DNA of 64,000 nucleotides from an uncultured Christensenellaceae bacterium (GCA_910588155.1 CAJUPB010000005.1:73593-137592); one strand, 5' to 3'. Positions 20,342 to 28,135 are shown, counted from the first letter of the stretch. A program made the numbers and translations. Notes: a model not told the origin generated them from the sequence alone.

Positions 20342-20590
20342 ATGAAAAAACAATTTGACGAAAGAAAAAACAGCGAGAATACGGTTTGCACGCAGCAAGA
20401 CTTATATTGGTATCTGATAAAATTCTATTTGGACGGATTGCACCCAGTCAAGTTTTTAATGGACGACGAGGGTTTTCGAAAAATTTTCGACCGAATGGAA
20501 AAATACGTTTTGAAAAAAATCGAGCTTCCGAGCGGCGGTGATATTCTAGACAGCTATGTCGTTGTTGTACAGGAAAAAGAGGTCGATTGA
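20342..20590 (+). CDS. Hypothetical 82-residue protein under XRE control
   Basis: Small cytoplasmic protein with no recognised family; charged, with aromatic clusters (DLYWYLIKFYLDGLHPVKFL) and a C-terminal beta-like stretch (DILDSYVVVVQEKEVD). GGAG precedes the ATG by 7 nt. It has a consensus promoter overlapped by a palindromic operator and a divergent XRE gene. Confidence 0.6.
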   Translation: MKKQFDERKNSENTVCTQQDLYWYLIKFYLDGLHPVKFLMDDEGFRKIFDRMEKYVLKKIELPSGGDILDSYVVVVQEKEVD

Positions 20591-20849
20591 CAAAACGCAT
20601 ACGCGCCCAAAAGTATGGGTTTGTGCGATTGTTTGCCCGCTGTTCTTTCGGCGGATACTGCCGCCGTTCGTTTCCGTTTTCCTCTTCATAAAGGCAATAA
20701 CATTGCGGCGAACAGCTATCCAGAAATGACAAGCAAGGAACAAAAGTTTTGTCGACTGCACTTAAAATGACAATCAACGAAGTTTGGCGCAAAGTCCACT
20801 CTGCCCCGACGTAAAGAAAGCAAGACAAGAAAAACAAGTTTTTTTCGTC
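20591..20849. other. Non-coding stretch before the dispersed repeat
   Basis: No gene, RNA or clear terminator is visible. Short open frames here have poor composition and no RBS. It passes directly into the dispersed repeat that begins at about 20850. Confidence 0.5.
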
Positions 20850-21041
20850 CAGCCGAGCGAGCGCTTTATAGCGTGACTGATTGAAAAAAATATTTAAATT
20901 CACGAGCCGTGTAGGCGAGTCCATTATGAGTTCGACCGAGTCGTGACAAGCAAGCAAGAACGGCTTTTGCCGTTCGCGGCGCAGCGACGACTCGCGTTTG
21001 GTCGAAACCGTCCTGACGGGTTAGAAGCGAGCAGTGCTAGG
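20850..21041. repeat. Dispersed intergenic repeat, copy 1
   Basis: About 190 bp that closely match 63746-63893 plus 63909-64000 at the right edge. Shared blocks include CAGCCGAGCGAGCG, GACTGATTGAAAAAAAT, CACGAGCCGTG, GAGTTCGACCGAGTCGTGAC, GCAGCGACGACTCGCG and GCGAGCAGTGC. It is G/C-rich, with no coding signature. The end overlaps the left inverted repeat of the element at 21013-21135. Confidence 0.8.
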
Positions 21042-21135
21042 AAAACGAGTTTTCTCGACGGGGAGCGTACTTTGCGTACGTGACCCGAGAGGAAACGACG
21101 TTTGACACAGCAATGCGACGCTTATAACCCGTCAG
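21013..21135. mobile_element. MITE-like element with 17-bp terminal inverted repeats
   Basis: 123 bp bounded by inverted repeats with 16 of 17 matches: CTGACGGGTTAGAAGCG (21013-21029), and the complement of 21119-21135. Inside are the GCGAGCAGTGC block and a palindrome around AGCGTACTTTGCGTACG. No transposase is nearby and no target-site duplication was established. The left end recurs near 63864. Confidence 0.55.
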
Positions 21136-21137
21136 AG

Positions 21138-21165
21138 GAATATGCGGGCATAACGAGCATATAGT
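21138..21165 (+). promoter_or_regulatory. Possible SigE-type promoter of bofA
   Basis: GAATATG (21138-21144), 13-bp gap, CATATAGT (21158-21165) resembles the sporulation SigE consensus (KMATATT / CATACAHT). The ATG lies 11 nt further on. Tentative. Confidence 0.35.
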
Positions 21166-21176
21166 ATATACTGATT

Positions 21177-21431
21177 ATGCAATACGTTGAAACGGCGGTA
21201 TGTTTTTTATTGGGCGGCGCGCTTGCGGCTCTTGCTGGTTTCGTGTTCAATCTGCGCACGAAGGGCTTGTTTCGATTGGCGGTAAATTCCATTGCGGGCT
21301 GCCTGCTTTTTCTGCTGTTGTCGCTGACGGGACTGCTGCATTTGCCTTTAAACCCGTTCAATGCGCTTTTGACGGGCGCACTCGGGATTTTCGGTCCGAT
21401 TATAGTCGCGCTTATTACCTTTCTGCTATGA
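21177..21431 (+). CDS. bofA: BofA-family pro-sigma-K processing inhibitor
   Basis: 84-residue membrane protein with hydrophobic helices at about 4-24, 36-54 and 60-82, and the BofA-family end (PFNALLTGALGIFGPIIVAL). In Bacillus subtilis BofA holds the SpoIVFB protease inactive in the mother-cell outer forespore membrane. Its presence points to a spore-forming lineage, although BofA-like proteins also occur in non-sporulating relatives. A terminator follows. Confidence 0.85.
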   Translation: MQYVETAVCFLLGGALAALAGFVFNLRTKGLFRLAVNSIAGCLLFLLLSLTGLLHLPLNPFNALLTGALGIFGPIIVALITFLL

Positions 21432-21458
21432 CGGCGACATCGCCGCGAAAAAGCATTC

Positions 21459-21486
21459 GCTCCGCTATTTTTCGGAGCGTTTTTTC
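21459..21486 (+). terminator. Terminator after bofA
   Basis: Seven-base stem CGCTCCG / CGGAGCG with an 8-nt loop and six T. Confidence 0.8.
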
Positions 21487-21506
21487 TTATGAAACGGCGA
21501 CTTACT

Positions 21507-21536
21507 TGACAAGTCCGCCGACGATATAATATACTG
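21507..21536 (+). promoter_or_regulatory. proS promoter
   Basis: TTGACA (21507-21512), 18-bp spacer, TATACT (21531-21536). A small GC stem (GCGCG/GCGCG) lies just before the RBS. The leader is too short for a T-box. Confidence 0.65.
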
Positions 21537-21586
21537 TAAAAGTATGAAAAAACGGCGCGTTTTAAAGCGCGCAAGGAGAATTTCAA

Positions 21587-23026
21587 ATGGCCGAAAACAA
21601 AGATTTCGTGAAAGAGATTGCCGACATACGCGAGGACTTTCCCCGCTGGTATACCGACGTCGTAGTCAAGACAGAGCTTGTGGACTATGGTCCCGTCAAA
21701 GGCACGATGGTAATACGCCCGTACGGGTACGCGATTTGGGAGAGGATACAGCGCGAGCTTGACGACCGTTTCAAGGCGACGGGTCACAAGAACGCATATT
21801 TCCCTATGCTTATCCCCTATTCTTTTCTCACGAAAGAAGCCGAGCACGTCGAGGGCTTTGCGCCGGAGGTTGCCGTCGTCACGCACGCGGGCGGCGAAGA
21901 GCTTGCGGAAAAGTTGGTCATACGTCCGACGTCGGAAACGATTTTCTGCGAGATGTATTCCAAATGGGTGAACTCATACCGCGACTTGCCTATGCTTTTG
22001 AATCAATGGGCGAACGTCGTGCGTTGGGAAAAGACGACGCGTCCCTTTCTGCGCACAAGCGAGTTTTTATGGCAGGAAGGACACACCTTGCACGCGACGG
22101 AACAGGAAGCCGAGGAAGAGACTTTGAAGATGCTGCACGTCTATGCGGAGTTTGCCAAGAGTGTGCTGGCTATGCCCGTGCTTATCGGCAAAAAGTCGGA
22201 AAAGGAGAAGTTTGCCGGCGGCGTGGCGACGTATTCTATGGAAGCGATGATGTTGGACGGAAAGAGTCTGCAAGCGGGTACGACGCACTATTTCGGACAG
22301 AACTTCACGAAGCCCTTCAATATCAGATTCCTCGACCGCGACGGCGTGCACAAATATCCGTATCAGACGAGCTGGGGCGTTTCCACGCGGCTTATAGGCG
22401 CTTTGATTATGGCGCACGGCGACGAGCGCGGACTCTGCCTTCCCCCGCCCGTTGCGCCGATTCAGGTCATTATTGTACCGATTGCGCAAAAGAAAGAAGG
22501 CGTGCTCGAAAAGTGCCGCGAACTTAAAGACAGGCTGATTGCCGCAGGCATTCGCGCAGAGACGGACGAGAGCGAGAACTCGCCCGGCTGGAAGTTCAAT
22601 CAATGGGAAATGAAAGGCGTGCCCTGCCGATACGAGCTCGGACCGCGCGACATCGAAAACGGCGTCGTAACCGTTTCGCGCAGAGACGGCAAAGACAAGG
22701 AGACGGTATCTTTCGACGAGGCGATAAACGGCGCAGCCGAACTTTTGAAGAAGATAACCGACAATATGTACGAAAAAGCCGCCGCATTTATGAACTCGCA
22801 CATACGCAAAGTCAAAACGCTCGACGAGCTGGAAAGCGCGGTAAACTCGAACTGTTTCGCGCTTGCGCACTGGTGCGGCGACCGCGCCTGCGAGGACAAA
22901 GTCAAAGAGCTTTACCAGGCTTCCACGCGCAATATGCCTTTCGACCAAACGGGCGCGGAAAGCGGAAAATGCGTCTGCTGCGGCAAGAAATCCAAGCATT
23001 TGATATACTTCGGTCGGGCGTATTAA
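21587..23026 (+). CDS. proS: Prolyl-tRNA synthetase, short (type 3) form
   Basis: Class II synthetase charging tRNA-Pro, 479 residues. This is the archaeal/eukaryote-like ProRS form without the editing insertion of long bacterial ProRS. Visible are the motif 2 region (RPTSETIF near 113-120, then FLRTSEFLWQEGHTLHATEQEA), motif 3 (HGDERGLCLPPPVAPIQV near 276-293) and a C-terminal zinc-binding-like segment (CGDRACEDK, then CVCCGKK). RBS AAGGAG lies 8 nt before the ATG. Confidence 0.97.
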   Translation: MAENKDFVKEIADIREDFPRWYTDVVVKTELVDYGPVKGTMVIRPYGYAIWERIQRELDDRFKATGHKNAYFPMLIPYSFLTKEAEHVEGFAPEVAVVTHAGGEELAEKLVIRPTSETIFCEMYSKWVNSYRDLPMLLNQWANVVRWEKTTRPFLRTSEFLWQEGHTLHATEQEAEEETLKMLHVYAEFAKSVLAMPVLIGKKSEKEKFAGGVATYSMEAMMLDGKSLQAGTTHYFGQNFTKPFNIRFLDRDGVHKYPYQTSWGVSTRLIGALIMAHGDERGLCLPPPVAPIQVIIVPIAQKKEGVLEKCRELKDRLIAAGIRAETDESENSPGWKFNQWEMKGVPCRYELGPRDIENGVVTVSRRDGKDKETVSFDEAINGAAELLKKITDNMYEKAAAFMNSHIRKVKTLDELESAVNSNCFALAHWCGDRACEDKVKELYQASTRNMPFDQTGAESGKCVCCGKKSKHLIYFGRAY

Positions 23027-23097
23027 GCGACAAAATATAAAGCTCCGACAAACAGACAATGGAATTTTCAATCCCCCTATTTCTCCTGACGGCAAAA

Positions 23098-23128
23098 TCT
23101 CCCCTTGGTAAGGGGAGACTTTTTTTTT
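23098..23128 (+). terminator. Terminator after proS
   Basis: Stem TCTCCCC (23098-23104) / GGGGAGA (23112-23118) followed by T9; a G10 homopolymer comes immediately after. Confidence 0.75.
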
Positions 23129-23169
23129 GGGGGGGGGGATTTTATTGTCAAGATAAGTTTCGAAGATTG

Positions 23170-23382
23170 TCAAGAATTATCGCTATACTCCACCAATTCG
23201 TCGAGTGATATTTCGAATATACTCGCAAGACGGCAGAGCATATAAATGTCGGGCGTGCTGTAACCGGTCTCGTAATTGGAAACCAGACTTTTTTTACCGT
23301 TCAGCATTTTCGCCAACTCTTCCTGTGTCAAGCCGAGTTGTTTTCTGTAAAACCTGATGTTTTCCGCGATTTTTGTTTTCAT
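23170..23382 (-). CDS. Small XRE-family transcriptional regulator
   Basis: 70-residue Cro/C1 HTH protein, starting MKTKIAENIRFYRKQLGLTQ; the recognition region is MLNGKKSLVSNYETGYSTPD and the end is acidic (DELVEYSDNS). The start at 23382 is chosen because AAGGAA precedes it. An inverted repeat just upstream is a likely auto-operator, and the gene is divergent from the zinc-ribbon membrane protein. Confidence 0.87.
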   Translation of the reverse strand: MKTKIAENIRFYRKQLGLTQEELAKMLNGKKSLVSNYETGYSTPDIYMLCRLASIFEISLDELVEYSDNS

Positions 23383-23395
23383 TTCCTTGAACTTT

Positions 23396-23422
23396 CTTGT
23401 ACAATTAAGTATGAAGTACAAG
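23396..23422. promoter_or_regulatory. Inverted repeat between XRE gene and zinc-ribbon gene
   Basis: CTTGTAC (23396-23402) and GTACAAG (23416-23422), perfect 7-bp arms 13 bp apart, in the 68-bp divergent gap. Probable operator of the XRE regulator. Confidence 0.55.
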
Positions 23423-23450
23423 ATATTTGTATGTTTTGGGAGAGTGATTT

Positions 23451-23786
23451 ATGTATTGCAGAAACTGCGGAAAAACAATTGACGATAAAGCCGTTATCTG
23501 TCCGAATTGCGGTGTACCGCAAGCGGAGCAAAAAAAGCCCGTAAACGGGTTCGGCGTTGCGGGGTTCATAATAGGTTTACTGTCGATTTGGCTTGGTTAT
23601 ATTCTTTTCTGCATTCCTCCCGTAATCGGAATCATATTAAGCGGTATAGGCTGTACTATGAAAGCAAAGTGTTCCGCAAACGGGCTTGCGGTCGCCGGCT
23701 TGGTTTTAAGCATTGTCACTCTATTGCTTTACGGCTTTCTGTGGCTGCTTTTATTATGGGTGATAGGCTCGGGCGCGACAGCTTAA
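23451..23786 (+). CDS. Zinc-ribbon DUF4190-type small membrane protein
   Basis: 111 residues. An N-terminal zinc ribbon (C3, C6, C18, C21: YCRNCGK, then CPNCG) is followed by two or three hydrophobic helices in the Gly/Leu-rich DUF4190 pattern (NGFGVAGFIIGLLSI, ANGLAVAGLVLSIV). Function of the family is unknown. It is divergent from, and probably controlled by, the adjacent XRE regulator. Confidence 0.8.
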   Translation: MYCRNCGKTIDDKAVICPNCGVPQAEQKKPVNGFGVAGFIIGLLSIWLGYILFCIPPVIGIILSGIGCTMKAKCSANGLAVAGLVLSIVTLLLYGFLWLLLLWVIGSGATA

Positions 23787-23801
23787 AATGCTATATAAGA
23801 C

Positions 23802-23832
23802 AGCCCCGACGGAAAATCCGTCGGGGCTTTTT
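23802..23832 (+). terminator. Strong terminator
   Basis: Perfect 12-bp stem AGCCCCGACGGA / TCCGTCGGGGCT with a 3-nt loop and five T. It may also serve the convergent IMPase-like gene ending at 23861. Confidence 0.85.
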
Positions 23833-23860
23833 ATTGAGGAATTTTTTATCGGCAAGCCGG

Positions 23861-24640
23861 TCAAAGAGTTTTATAGACTGCTCTAATCTCGTCCGCGATT
23901 TCCTTTGACGAGGCGATTACGAGCGAGCTGTCTTTGAATTTATATCCGCCGAAAAGAGAGCCGACGTTCATTCCGAGTTCTTTTGCCATCAGCAGTCCCG
24001 GGGCTATATCCCATATCTCGTGATAATAACAGACGTAAGCCTGCGCCTTGCCCGTCAGCAGCATAGAGAAGTCGAAGCAAGCCGCGCCGAAAAGGCGGGT
24101 CTTCAAAAAGCGGCTCTGCAACCTCTTTACGAGTTCGTACTGTTTATCGAAGTCCACATCTATATTCGGATAGAAGTCGGAAATCAGCAACACGGCTTCT
24201 TCTCTCTGCGTGGACGTATCTAAAATCAGTCTTTCGCCGTTTTTTGTAACGCCCTCTCCCACTGCCGCCATATACGTTTCGTCCGAAAGAGGCAGGCGGA
24301 TAATCGATGCGACGGGTTGTTTTCCTTCGAATACAGCCGCCTGCACGCCGTACATCGGAATGCCCGCGCTGAAATTGCAAGTGCCGTCCAACGGGTCTAC
24401 GCACACGCAGAGACCGTCTCGAAGCTCTTCGTTATCCTTTTCTTCGGAAATGATTTTAACATTCGGGTACGCCTTTTCCATCTCTCCCAAAATATACTTC
24501 TGCATTTTGAGGTCGGTATCCGTCAAAATATCGTTTACGGTTTTATGCGAAAACGTCTGCGGTTTTTCGGCAAGATATTTTTCGCAGGCATCGCGGATTA
24601 TTTTTTCCAGCGCGGTCAGTATTTCCGAGTATGCATTCAC
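23861..24640 (-). CDS. Inositol-monophosphatase-superfamily phosphatase coupled to the TIR-NACHT gene
   Basis: Metal-dependent phosphatase of 259 residues. All family metal ligands are present: E in ISEE near 76, DPLDGT near 99-104, and WDIAPG near 208. Superfamily substrates include inositol phosphates, PAP (CysQ type), fructose-1,6-bisphosphate and other small phosphates; which applies here cannot be read. The chosen start is a GTG at 24640 whose last bases overlap the TGA of the TIR-NACHT-TPR gene (GTGA), with GGGAGGAC upstream, so translation is coupled. An alternative start 19 codons upstream would overlap the neighbour by 61 nt. Position in the operon suggests it acts with, or on a product of, the TIR protein (inference). 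Confidence 0.88.
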   Translation of the reverse strand: MNAYSEILTALEKIIRDACEKYLAEKPQTFSHKTVNDILTDTDLKMQKYILGEMEKAYPNVKIISEEKDNEELRDGLCVCVDPLDGTCNFSAGIPMYGVQAAVFEGKQPVASIIRLPLSDETYMAAVGEGVTKNGERLILDTSTQREEAVLLISDFYPNIDVDFDKQYELVKRLQSRFLKTRLFGAACFDFSMLLTGKAQAYVCYYHEIWDIAPGLLMAKELGMNVGSLFGGYKFKDSSLVIASSKEIADEIRAVYKTL

Positions 24641-27528
24641 TTCGCTTTTGTCCTCCCGACAAGTTCTTTCAGATAGTTTTCGTAAAAAGTTATCCAATTA
24701 TTTATGTATGTGTTTTCGGTATAAGGCGTGAGACCGCTTTGTTCGCCGAGTCTTTTACACGCCGCATCGCAGAGACTTCTCGCCTCTTCTCTTTCCAACG
24801 GACAGTGTATTCCGTCATAAATGCCGTACGCCTTTTGCGCTGCCGCCTTTGCTTTCTGCGCATCGCCGCCGGTCAGCAGAAGATACAGGCATTTGATTAT
24901 GTTTATCTGACCCACGTCGTATTTGCCGTTTGACACGGCTTTTTCCACACGGTCTATATCGGCATCGAGGCCTCTTTCTCCGCACACTGTTTTAAGCAGC
25001 AACTCCGTGTATTGCGAACGAATATAATATCTGTCGGTAGCGGCGTACTTGATATAAATTTCGCGGCTTCTGTTCATATAATCTACGGCGGCGGCAAGGT
25101 CGCCCGCCCAAATCATATTGTCGCACAGTACGCGGTAATCCTCCGCCAAAAACAGAATATTCGCCGTTCTTTCGTCGCCGCCCGAAGATTTTTCTATTGC
25201 CCGTTTCATATAGCGCACGGTTTCTTCGCCGTTTGACCTGCACTTTTCCGTCTCGCCCATTCTTATATCCATTTTCGATTTTATAAGATGCGCCATAGAC
25301 AGTTCGAAATTATAGTCGCATTTTCTGCCGCACTCTATTGCGGCATCGTGCGCCTGCTGCGCCCTGCCGAAGTCTACGATTTTGCGCAGCGCGAGACCTT
25401 TGACGTTATAAATCTCGGCTTTCAGCGCGTCTTTTTCTTTCAATTCGGTTTCATAGACTTTCAATGTTTTGTCTATCGCGTCTATCGCAAGCGCAAAATC
25501 TTCGGTTATGTAATAATAGAATATTTTACCGACGTCGCCCTGCAAATCGAAACCGCCTGCATTATTCGCGAGATAATCCGAAAATCCCGAATTTTTCAGC
25601 AAAAAGAACAGTCCCGAATTATACAGAAGTCTGCGGTATTCGGAGAACACGTACGCGAACGTATCGTCGCAGTACAACTCGTTTACCTTCGATTTATCGT
25701 TTTCGAACACAAAGTTTATTTCGCTTACATACAGTTTCAAACCGCTGTCCAGCGTCAGATTGTCTATACGCTTTATCTGAAAATCTCTGTCGTTTAATAT
25801 ATTCATAAGTTCGGTCAGATATTTTGCGCGTTTTTCTCCGCCGACTCTTTTCACAAGCTCGCACAGCACCATTCCGTAATGTTTGAGACAGAGCGGATGA
25901 AATCTGTTTCCCGTTTCATAAGCGCACTTTATGTATTTGCGCAGTCTCTCGTACCCGTCGGTTTCGGAGACGAAATACTCTCCCGAAAGCTCGTGCGAGA
26001 CCAACCAATCTTTGAGCGTTTTGTGCACTATCTCTATTTTGTCCTCTTTGACGGCAATCAGCGACGACAGCGCATCCAGCCTCTCGTTGGTTTCGCGCTC
26101 GCCCCATTCGAGATAGTCTCTCACGAAAGCCGGCGTAGGTTCTTCCGGCGTGATACATATAAATTCCAACAGCGGCACGACATCCTCGAAGCGAACTTTT
26201 CCGCCCGTGCCGAAAATACGGCGGAAAGTTTCGGTGTACAGTTCGTACAGACCTGTCGGCAGAAACTCTATCTCGTCCAACCCGACTCCGTATTTTTTCA
26301 GGTACTTTATTATCTCGCGGGCGTATATGAAAGAGCCTTCCGATTTTTCCAGCAGCAGGTTTACCGCTCTATCGGTGACCTTATCTTTATCAATGCGAGA
26401 AAGCTCCGTTTCAAAGTACTTTCTTATATCCGCATCATTTATGTCGCGGGTAATGTGAAGCGTATTCGACACGTACTGCAAGCTGTGGAGAATGGTATTG
26501 TCGTCTCTGCACGTCACAAGAATTTTGAGCCACGGCGGCAGTTTCTTTTTGTGATTTTTCAATATACCGCACAACTCGTTATTTATCTGTCCCTGCCATA
26601 TCGCCTCGTCCAGCGCGTCTATTATGACAAGACAGGGATTGTCGAAATACAAATCGTCCATTGCGTCCACAAACAGCAGCTCGAAAATTCTGTCGGCGTT
26701 TTTCGGAGACGACGGGGATGCGATGTCGTTCGCCTGCAAAACGTTCTTTAAAGACTGTCGGTAGTCGGGCAGCTTCTGTGCCAGCGAATAGGCAATCGAC
26801 GTTATTATATGTTTGGAATCGGCTTTATCCGAATTATTGAACTTACAGAAGTGTATGGCTCCGATTTCGTTTTGAAACTTCCAGCAACAGTTCGCGCTGA
26901 ACGCCGTTTTGCCGAAACCCGGAAATGCTTTTATGAGAAATATATTGTTATCGTCATCATCGTCGCTGTACAGCCACTCTTCCACCTTTTCGAATACTTT
27001 GTCCCTGCCGACAAAACCGTCGTAATGCACGGATATATCCTTTTTGAAATCTATCGGATTGAGCGTCTGTCTCAAAACGATGTCCTCGTCCGCAAAGGGA
27101 ATTTCCTTTTTCCCCGAAAAAATGTCTATCAATTCCGACGTCACTTTTTCCACGCACGCATCGTTTATGGCGCCGCTGCCGTCGGTCAAATCGTAACGAT
27201 GCAAGCGGTTCACGGAAAGCGGAACTTCGGAGCCGTCCAAAATCACCGGAATGATTTTCAGAGACTTTTCGCAAGCGCGGCACAGCTCGTTCAAACAGTA
27301 TCCGTCACGCGAAACCGAACGCTTGGACACGAAAAAAATCATCCATTTCGACGCCTTGATATGGTTGTCGATTTGCTCTTCCCAATCGCCCTCGTACAAA
27401 AAGTCTTTATCGAAGAAGAAAGAAAAGCCTTTCAATTCCTCCTTCAACTTGATTTGCATTTTTTTCACAACGTCGTCGAAAACATTGTGTCCGTATGAAA
27501 TGAATACGTTTTTCTCTCTGCTTCCCAT
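24637..27528 (-). CDS. TIR-NACHT-TPR protein (bacterial NLR-like STAND NTPase)
   Basis: 963 residues in three parts. Residues 6-115 are a TIR domain: box 1 NVFISYGHN, FFFDKDFLYEGDW, and GYCLNELCRA, where E81 fits the NADase catalytic Glu. Residues about 165-480 are a STAND/NACHT NTPase: FVGRD 172-176, Walker A AFPGFGKTA 201-209, Walker B CLVIIDALDEA 299-309, sensor LVTCRD 337-342, then winged-helix/helical segments. From about 660 to 935 come alpha-helical TPR-like repeats, the likely ligand sensor. In known bacterial TIR-STAND and bNACHT systems, phage recognition opens the NTPase and oligomerised TIR domains destroy NAD+ or make a nucleotide signal. Start ATG at 27528, 5 nt after the kinase stop. 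Antiphage role is inferred from architecture only. Confidence 0.9.
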   Translation of the reverse strand: MGSREKNVFISYGHNVFDDVVKKMQIKLKEELKGFSFFFDKDFLYEGDWEEQIDNHIKASKWMIFFVSKRSVSRDGYCLNELCRACEKSLKIIPVILDGSEVPLSVNRLHRYDLTDGSGAINDACVEKVTSELIDIFSGKKEIPFADEDIVLRQTLNPIDFKKDISVHYDGFVGRDKVFEKVEEWLYSDDDDDNNIFLIKAFPGFGKTAFSANCCWKFQNEIGAIHFCKFNNSDKADSKHIITSIAYSLAQKLPDYRQSLKNVLQANDIASPSSPKNADRIFELLFVDAMDDLYFDNPCLVIIDALDEAIWQGQINNELCGILKNHKKKLPPWLKILVTCRDDNTILHSLQYVSNTLHITRDINDADIRKYFETELSRIDKDKVTDRAVNLLLEKSEGSFIYAREIIKYLKKYGVGLDEIEFLPTGLYELYTETFRRIFGTGGKVRFEDVVPLLEFICITPEEPTPAFVRDYLEWGERETNERLDALSSLIAVKEDKIEIVHKTLKDWLVSHELSGEYFVSETDGYERLRKYIKCAYETGNRFHPLCLKHYGMVLCELVKRVGGEKRAKYLTELMNILNDRDFQIKRIDNLTLDSGLKLYVSEINFVFENDKSKVNELYCDDTFAYVFSEYRRLLYNSGLFFLLKNSGFSDYLANNAGGFDLQGDVGKIFYYYITEDFALAIDAIDKTLKVYETELKEKDALKAEIYNVKGLALRKIVDFGRAQQAHDAAIECGRKCDYNFELSMAHLIKSKMDIRMGETEKCRSNGEETVRYMKRAIEKSSGGDERTANILFLAEDYRVLCDNMIWAGDLAAAVDYMNRSREIYIKYAATDRYYIRSQYTELLLKTVCGERGLDADIDRVEKAVSNGKYDVGQINIIKCLYLLLTGGDAQKAKAAAQKAYGIYDGIHCPLEREEARSLCDAACKRLGEQSGLTPYTENTYINNWITFYENYLKELVGRTKAK

Positions 27529-27533
27529 TGTTC

Positions 27534-28034
27534 CTATCCTCTTTTTTTCCGTATCTCTATTTCAGTCAGCCGGCACAGCCTTTCGAAGCTGTCCTCCTCT
27601 TCATCTCCCGTATAAATCTCAAAATCGCAGATTCTTTCGAACAGCGGCGCGCGCTGCTCGCACAATTCTTTGAACCCGTCGTATTGCCGCATAAACGTCT
27701 TGACTCCGACGCTTCGGTTATATGCCGTATCTATCGGCAAACTCAAATATACGACCGTCCAATCTTTCAGATATTTCAGACTTCCGTCCGTCTGCATAGT
27801 TCCGCCGCCCGTCGACAGCACGGCATTGTCGCGACGACTTACCTCGGCGAGCTTTTCGAGTTCCTTTTCCCTGAACTTCTTCTCGGACTCCTTAAACAAC
27901 TCGTCCAAACTTCTGCCGGTGTCGCGCACGATTTCCGCATCTGTATCTATAAAATCCAGACCGTATTTCTGCGCCAACTTTCTGCCGAGCGCGGTTTTGC
28001 CCGCGCCCATAAAACCTATCAAAGCTATTCGCAC
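27534..28034 (-). CDS. aroK: Shikimate kinase-like P-loop kinase
   Basis: 166 residues, normal shikimate kinase length. Walker A GFMGAGKT is at 7-14, DTDAEI at 31-36, FREKE near 54, GGGT near 75, and QRAPLF near 139 supplies the conserved Arg of RxPxY. The usual RPLL lid segment is replaced by SVGVKTF, so substrate choice may differ. It is first in the operon with the TIR-NACHT-TPR and IMPase-like genes, and no other shikimate-pathway gene is nearby. Either a housekeeping gene donates its promoter to a defence pair, or it is part of the system. Confidence 0.82.
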   Translation of the reverse strand: MRIALIGFMGAGKTALGRKLAQKYGLDFIDTDAEIVRDTGRSLDELFKESEKKFREKELEKLAEVSRRDNAVLSTGGGTMQTDGSLKYLKDWTVVYLSLPIDTAYNRSVGVKTFMRQYDGFKELCEQRAPLFERICDFEIYTGDEEEDSFERLCRLTEIEIRKKRG

Positions 28035-28056
28035 GCCTTTCTCCCGTTTTTTTTAC

Positions 28057-28085
28057 ATTTTATCACAAAATCCGCGCGGTGTCAA
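28057..28085 (-). promoter_or_regulatory. Promoter of the kinase/TIR-NACHT/IMPase operon
   Basis: Minus strand TTGACA (28080-28085), 17-bp spacer, TAAAAT (28057-28062), 22 bp before the kinase ATG. No other promoter was seen ahead of the TIR gene. Confidence 0.75.
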
Positions 28086-28135
28086 GGTAAAACAAAAAGC
28101 GCGGCTCTTACAAGCCGACGCCTTTTGTTTTTTGT

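Noticed and set aside
20448..20957. 169-codon minus-strand ORF
   Set aside because: It runs through the dispersed repeat and opposite the 82-residue gene, with no RBS or domain; a similar spurious peptide appears in the copy at the right edge.
21122..21886. 254-codon minus-strand ORF opposite bofA/proS
   Set aside because: Antisense to two supported genes and their terminator.
22067..23173. 368-codon minus-strand frame opposite proS
   Set aside because: Shadow of proS; starts inside the poly-G tract region and lacks an RBS.
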